Positions 59,790-64,000 of a DNA stretch of 64,000 nucleotides are shown piece after piece. The stretch is taken from contig OZ255821.1 in assembly GCA_965277435.1 (NCBI GenBank), forward strand, positions 992,001 through 1,056,000. Reading direction: 5' to 3'. Every line of letters begins with the position of its first letter. Positions within the stretch are counted from its first letter, which is position 1. Source of the stretch: Bog-105 sp965277435. GTDB taxonomy: Bacteria > Acidobacteriota > Terriglobia > Bryobacterales > Bryobacteraceae. The notes beneath the pieces were generated by a model, which was given only the letters and a program-made list of their open reading frames with translations, searched no databases and was not told the DNA's origin. The translations under genes were made by a program, and so were the position numbers.

Positions 59790-59838
59790 TTCTCTGCAAA
59801 TCATTCTATAGCACTCTCGGTATGTATTTCTAGTGGAG
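59730..59838 (-). repeat. padR 5' region, copy B of the 109-bp direct repeat
   Basis: About 94% identical to 56955-57063 and in the same orientation. The interval between copies carries the sugar-dehydrogenase and propeller genes. The surrounding 59496-60014 contains no intact gene. Confidence 0.85.
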
Positions 59839-60014
59839 CAAGGAGCGTAGAACCTATACCAACTGTGTTTGCAGAGCCACTTGCCGCCAGGGAGCGGTTC
59901 GATATTGCTATGTTGCGACGAAAATAGCGTAAGTAGCTAGCCGTTTTCGACGGGCCTTTATATTCACTACGCCGTATCAATGAGTCGTTCCTGTCCTACC
60001 CTGAGAACGGGGTC

Positions 60015-61438
60015 GTGCTCCGCACTTTGTCGCCGCCTGCTCATTCCGAATCGACGGAAGCACCTGTCTCGCCGGTGGTCGAAATACCAGGGCTGCCGTT
60101 TCTAGGCCTTTTTCTTTCGTTGCGTCGTGATCCTCTCGCCTTGTTCTCTCGCCTGCTGCAACAGCACGGCGACAGAGTGCAATTTCGGGTTCTCGGCAGA
60201 AAGGTCCTTTTGCTTTGCCACCCTCAGGATTTGGAGCAGGTCTTGGTAAGAGATCGCGACCGCTACGGGCGCTCGGCCGAAGTGCTCGCTCTCCGTTCAC
60301 TGTTCGGCCACGGCCTTCTTGCCAGTGAAGGCGCATTGTGGAAAGACCAGCGCACCATGCTTCAGCCCAGCTTTCAACACAGCGCAATGAGGCTGTATAC
60401 ATCCATCATGTTGCAGCGCATTTCAAGTCAGATTGCGCACTGGCATGTGGGCGAAATCCTCGACATACATGAACGCATGATGCAGTACACCCGTGAAGTC
60501 ATCTGTGCCGTGCTGTTTGGAAATGCGTTGACCGTCCGCCATCGTGAGATCGGCGATGCGGTGTCGGTGGTCTTCGGAGATCTCAGGTCCGAGATTCTGT
60601 ATCTATCCCTGTGGCGGCGGCTGCCGTTCTCGCGCAACCGGCGATGGGATCGCGCCGCTACCCTTCTTCACCGCTCGATCCAACAGGTCATCGAAACCCG
60701 GCGCGCATCGGGCGACTCCGGCGACGATCTGCTAGGCGATTTGCTTCGTGCTCGTGATCCGGATGGGAACGCCATGTCTGATCAGCAATTGTTGGATGAG
60801 ATTCTCACCTTCTTTCTCGCCGGACACGAAACCGCCGCTCTTGCTCTCACCTGGAGCGCCTATCTGCTCGCAACATATCCGCCAGCGCAGGACGAGGCGC
60901 GCAACGAACTTGTCAACGTGACCGCGGGAGAAACTCTCACCCCCGAGCACTACCCGCGATTGCGCTATTTAACAGCTGTTGTAAAAGAAGCTCTGCGCCT
61001 CTATCCGCCCGTCTGGAGTTTGGGACGGAAGCACTTCATCCCGGTGTTCTAAATCATGGTGTTCTGGGAGTTCATCAGGTCCGGGAGAAAACCGATCTTT
61101 GGCTCTGTCTCTATCAGCTGCATCGGGATCCCCGTTGGTATTCCGATCCCGATCGCTTTCAGCCCGAGCGTTGGCTGACAGGCGAGGCAGTGCCACCCTA
61201 TACCTATCTGCCATTCGGAATCGGACCCCGCAGTTGCATCGGTCAGCACTTCGCCATGGCCGAAGCCGTACTCGGCTTGGCGGCCATCCTAAAACAATTT
61301 CGTCTCTCGCCCACATCCGGCGATCCTGTGAGCTTGAGTCCGTGGATCACCTTGCGACCCAAACAGCGAATCCACCTGCGACTAGACCCCGCGCCCGCCA
61401 CCCCAAACAATCACAGCAGTGATACAGTGCCAGCGTGA
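60015..61438 (+). pseudogene. frameshifted cytochrome P450
   Basis: The first 345 codons read as a P450: VEIPGLPFLGLFLSLRRDPL, the I-helix FFLAGHETAALALTW (about residue 262), the ExxR helix AVVKEALRLYPPVW, then a stop at 61050-61052. The heme part continues in another frame: YQLHRDPRWYSDPDRFQPER, YLPFGIGPRSCIGQHFAMAE and TLRPKQRIHLRLDP. The break is near 61035-61070, where GGTGTTCT occurs twice 15 bp apart, suggesting a slippage event. Without the cysteine loop the N-terminal product would be inactive. A sequencing error cannot be excluded. Confidence 0.85.
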
Positions 61439-63021
61439 CGCGTCTTTCCTTCCTGCTCATCGCCTTCGTATTTGGCCTCTCGGCCGCTGACATCTCCGCC
61501 CCTCATCTCGAAAAACGCGGCGCGGCTACCCAGCTCATCGTTGATGGCAAACCCTTCCTCATGCTCGCCGCCGAACTGCACAATTCCAGCAGCTCCAATC
61601 TCGATTACATGAAACCCATCTGGCCGCGCCTAGCCGCCATCCCGCTCAACACCGTCCTCACGCCCATCTCCTGGGAACTCATCGAACCTACCGAAGGCAA
61701 ATTCGACTTCACCCTCGTCAACGGCCTCCTCGCGCAAGCCCGCGAGCAAAATCTCCACATCGTCTTCCTCTGGCTCGCGAGCTGGAAAAACGGTATGTCG
61801 AGCTACGCTCCCGCCTGGGTCAAAAGCGATACCAAACGCTTTCCGCGCGTTATCGAGAACGGTCATGAAGTCGAAATCCTCAGCACGCTCGGCAAAGAAA
61901 CCGAAACCGCCGATGCGCGCGCCTTCTCCTCTCTCATGCATCACATTCGCGAAGCCGACACCAACCACACCGTTCTCATGATGCAGGTCGAAAACGAAGT
62001 CGGCGTACTCGGCGCAGGCCGCGATCGCTCGCCCGCCGCCAACCGCGAATTCCTTGCCCCCGTTCCCGCCGGACTGCTCCACTACCTTGCCGCCCATCGC
62101 GACACCCTCTACCCCGAACTGCGCGATCTCTGGGAGCAGTGCGGTTCCAAAACGTCCGGCCCGTGGGAAGAAGTCTTCGGGTCCACCCCGCGCACCGACG
62201 AAATCTTCATGGCTTGGCACTACGCCCGCTACGTCCATGCCGTCGCCCGCAGCGGCAAAGCCGCCTACTCGCTTCCCATGTACGTCAACACCTGGCTCGC
62301 CGGCGAAGACACGCCGCCTGGCGAATATCCCAGCGGAGGGCCGCAACCCCGCGTCGTCGATATCTGGAAAGCCGCCGGTTCTTCCCTAGACATCTACTCG
62401 CCCGACATCTACAAGCCCGACTTCGCAGCCTGGTGCCTGCGCTACAACCGCGCCGGTAATCCCCTTTTGATCCCTGAAGCCAACGGTGGCGTCACAGCCG
62501 CCGCCAACGCCTTTTACGCCTTCGGCGAACGCGCCGCCCTCGGCCTCTCTCCCTTTGCCATCGATTCCTCGAACGACAAAGAAAACGCGCTCGGCAAGAG
62601 CTACGCCGCGCTCGCTCAGCTCATGCCCCAAATTCTCGCCGCCCAAAGCGCCGGCGACATGCACGGTTTCGTCCTCGATAAAGATCACCCCTCCATCGAA
62701 TTCGTCATGCACGGCTACACCCTGCAAATCAGCCTCGACCAGGTCTTCGGCTACAAAGCCCAAAACGGCTTCGGCCTCATCATTGCTACCGGCGCTAATG
62801 AGTTTCTAGGCGCAGGCAAAGGCTTTCGCGTGCTCTTTCAACCACGCGCCGCCGGTGCGCCGCAAGCCGGACTCGCTTCCATCGAAGAAGGCCATTTCGA
62901 CGGCGACCACTGGATCCCCGGCCGCCGCCTCAACGGCGACGAAAGCGACCAGGGCAGCTACTGGCGCTTCGACCAGCGCCAGATCAATATCGAAAAAGCT
63001 GTCCCCTATCGCTTCCAATAA
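61435..63021 (+). CDS. secreted GH35-like beta-galactosidase with DUF5597
   Basis: The 528-residue protein begins with a signal peptide (LLIAFVFGLSAAD) and a TIM-barrel beta-galactosidase domain: AELHNSSSSN, TVLTPISWELIEPTEGKFDF, the acid/base glutamate in MMQVENEVG (about 186) and the nucleophile in NPLLIPEANGG (about 345). The last 150 residues match the DUF5597 sandwich domain. It likely cleaves beta-galactosides from plant polysaccharides. The GTG start at 61435 lies at the end of the P450 relic. No ribosome binding site is obvious. Confidence 0.85.
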   Translation: MTRLSFLLIAFVFGLSAADISAPHLEKRGAATQLIVDGKPFLMLAAELHNSSSSNLDYMKPIWPRLAAIPLNTVLTPISWELIEPTEGKFDFTLVNGLLAQAREQNLHIVFLWLASWKNGMSSYAPAWVKSDTKRFPRVIENGHEVEILSTLGKETETADARAFSSLMHHIREADTNHTVLMMQVENEVGVLGAGRDRSPAANREFLAPVPAGLLHYLAAHRDTLYPELRDLWEQCGSKTSGPWEEVFGSTPRTDEIFMAWHYARYVHAVARSGKAAYSLPMYVNTWLAGEDTPPGEYPSGGPQPRVVDIWKAAGSSLDIYSPDIYKPDFAAWCLRYNRAGNPLLIPEANGGVTAAANAFYAFGERAALGLSPFAIDSSNDKENALGKSYAALAQLMPQILAAQSAGDMHGFVLDKDHPSIEFVMHGYTLQISLDQVFGYKAQNGFGLIIATGANEFLGAGKGFRVLFQPRAAGAPQAGLASIEEGHFDGDHWIPGRRLNGDESDQGSYWRFDQRQINIEKAVPYRFQ

Positions 63022-63043
63022 GCGTCAGCTAACAACGTTCCAG

Positions 63044-63580
63044 CTATCCAGGGATGGGGCCCGGATACCACTCGTCAAACTTACACCGGGCCTGCGGTTC
63101 ACCCACACTAACTTCCTCAAATAATGCAAGTTCCTCTCCAACGAATACAGTCGGAGTGGCCTCAGCGTTGGACCTCGCTGCAACACCAGTCAGTCCGGCC
63201 GCGTGTGCGTCTCGTGCAATCGCTTGGCAAGATGGCCAGGTTACGCCGTAAGGAAAATTGTCGGCAAAGCCAAGCGCCGCTATCCCCTCACGGGTGCACG
63301 CGTCGAGAGCATTGCCTTGAGGAACGTCGAACGTAACAAGTTCTGGGCGCGCGTCCGGCAACAAGTCAAACAGCTTAATGACTCGCCCAGAGTGTTGAGC
63401 CCGCGCATTCGCGGCCGCGACATGGACCGTGGCATTTAGGTAAAGAGCGCCGAATTCACCCGCCGGGTTCCAGCGACCGCCTCGTTGCTTCGAGTAAGCC
63501 GTGTCGGCCGGATCTGTCCACTCTGGCGCGACTACTCGATAGTACGGGCCTCCGCGAGTAACCGTGCGTTGTACGCTCAC
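63044..63580 (-). CDS. RES-domain toxin
   Basis: The 178-residue protein has the RES signature: YYRVVAPEW, GGRWNPAGEFGALYLN with the conserved arginine, and GVAARSNAEATPTVF with the serine. In place of the usual glutamate it has TVHVAAANARAQ, which a RES subgroup also shows. RES toxins degrade NAD+. The ATG directly follows the stop of the antitoxin (63581), so both are co-translated. Confidence 0.85.
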   Translation of the reverse strand: MSVQRTVTRGGPYYRVVAPEWTDPADTAYSKQRGGRWNPAGEFGALYLNATVHVAAANARAQHSGRVIKLFDLLPDARPELVTFDVPQGNALDACTREGIAALGFADNFPYGVTWPSCQAIARDAHAAGLTGVAARSNAEATPTVFVGEELALFEEVSVGEPQARCKFDEWYPGPIPG

Positions 63581-63910
63581 TCACGTCCCGCTGTAACTGA
63601 ATAGCCGTCCGAGATACGCGTAAATCGGATCGACCCCATCCGTTCGCAATGTCTCAAGAATGGTCCGATTGCCAAGCCATGCATCGGGTGTGCGCACAAT
63701 TTCCGGAATGCGAGACGCTATCACACGTTTCCGAAACACCTGCGCGAGATCCAGTAGACGCTCTACTGAAGCACGTTTGTCGCGCGGTATCCCTCGCGTT
63801 TCCCATTCGCTGATAGATTGAGCACGACGCCCCAGCAGATCGGCTATTTCAGATCGGGTGAGTCCAAACACCTCGCGGATTTCGTCGAGTCCATTGACGG
63901 TCGCCTTCAT
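63581..63910 (-). CDS. Xre-type antitoxin of the RES pair
   Basis: About 109 residues from the ATG at 63910 (another lies 6 codons upstream). A helix-turn-helix occupies residues 12-45 (IREVFGLTRSEIADLLGRRA, SISEWETRG) and the C-terminal half has the DUF2384-like toxin-binding helices ending in AYLGRLFSYSG. It represses the operon and neutralises the RES toxin. 63929-64000 has nothing recognisable. Confidence 0.82.
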   Translation of the reverse strand: MKATVNGLDEIREVFGLTRSEIADLLGRRAQSISEWETRGIPRDKRASVERLLDLAQVFRKRVIASRIPEIVRTPDAWLGNRTILETLRTDGVDPIYAYLGRLFSYSGT

Positions 63911-64000
63911 GTATACCCAGAATATCATGCAAGTTCGGAGCCTCTCAGGTTCCGAGTAATCAGGTCAGGCCACCCCAAACACTTCCATAACTATCGGCGC

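Noticed and set aside
1..64000. CRISPR arrays, rRNA genes and riboswitches
   Set aside because: No regularly spaced repeats, rRNA sequence or familiar riboswitch core was seen by eye; a covariance-model search was not possible.

Overview
The window looks like chromosome from an acidobacterium of the Bryobacterales / Candidatus Solibacter type. The lineage is inferred from gene families, not from a marker-gene search. Those families are a PadR regulator paired with a long ADOP-type MacB/FtsX permease, a VWFA-related acidobacterial domain protein, an ECF sigma factor next to a Ser/Thr kinase-TPR protein, and many secreted beta-propeller proteins. LpxA and LpxD show a Gram-negative outer membrane.

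Region by region. 1-4300: small exported protein, molybdopterin-binding-domain protein, and an overlapping argC-argB-argA-like operon with a probable pair of ARG boxes at the argC start, then a decayed MazE-like antitoxin. 4476-13313: DUF4142 protein, then a complete minus-strand quinohemoprotein amine dehydrogenase operon, qhpA-D-C-B-F-E-G. It encodes the diheme alpha subunit, radical-SAM crosslinking enzyme, CTQ-bearing gamma subunit, propeller beta subunit, ABC exporter, subtilisin-like protease and flavin monooxygenase. All seven overlap or nearly abut, except for one gap that holds a long palindromic repeat. 13492-23726: secreted propeller protein, PhtD/NMT1-like protein divergent from a TetR regulator, YVTN-propeller/phosphoesterase, class C beta-lactamase-like hydrolase, and TPR-sulfotransferase. 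23859-30309: transposase remnant, beta-helix protein with epoxide hydrolase, PIN/RHH toxin-antitoxin pair abutting a decapitated alpha/beta hydrolase, and divergent lpxA and lpxD. 30322-33270: HisKA-only protein, tRNA-Ala(GGC), and a restriction-modification cassette (C5-methyltransferase, GIY-YIG nuclease, Vsr).

33271-41639 is mostly ordinary chromosome: DUF1697, CAAX-protease-related protein, large TPR lipoprotein, cyclophilin, VWFA protein, RluD-type synthase and DUF1684. 41712-46331 is an interesting transcription unit: ECF sigma factor, kinase-TPR receptor, small Gly/Pro/Ser-rich protein, papain-like cysteine peptidase and an unknown protein. 47010-52135 carries a membrane protein that has cut short a DUF433/DUF5615 toxin-antitoxin pair, followed by mutS2-nudix, a bcp peroxiredoxin, and hsp20 with a clear sigma70-type promoter. 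52306-64000 holds an exported coiled-coil protein, the padR-ADOP operon, two sugar-dehydrogenase/propeller genes lying between 109-bp direct copies of the padR 5' region, a frameshifted cytochrome P450, a GH35-like beta-galactosidase and a RES/Xre toxin-antitoxin pair.

The best-supported functional unit is the CTQ enzyme operon: the gamma-subunit sequence keeps every crosslinking residue in exact register with the characterised enzyme. The best candidate for something undescribed is the sigma factor-kinase-peptidase unit at 41.7-46.3 kb. The window also contains many gene relics, including three decayed toxin-antitoxin or hydrolase loci, a transposase, a P450 and a padR copy.
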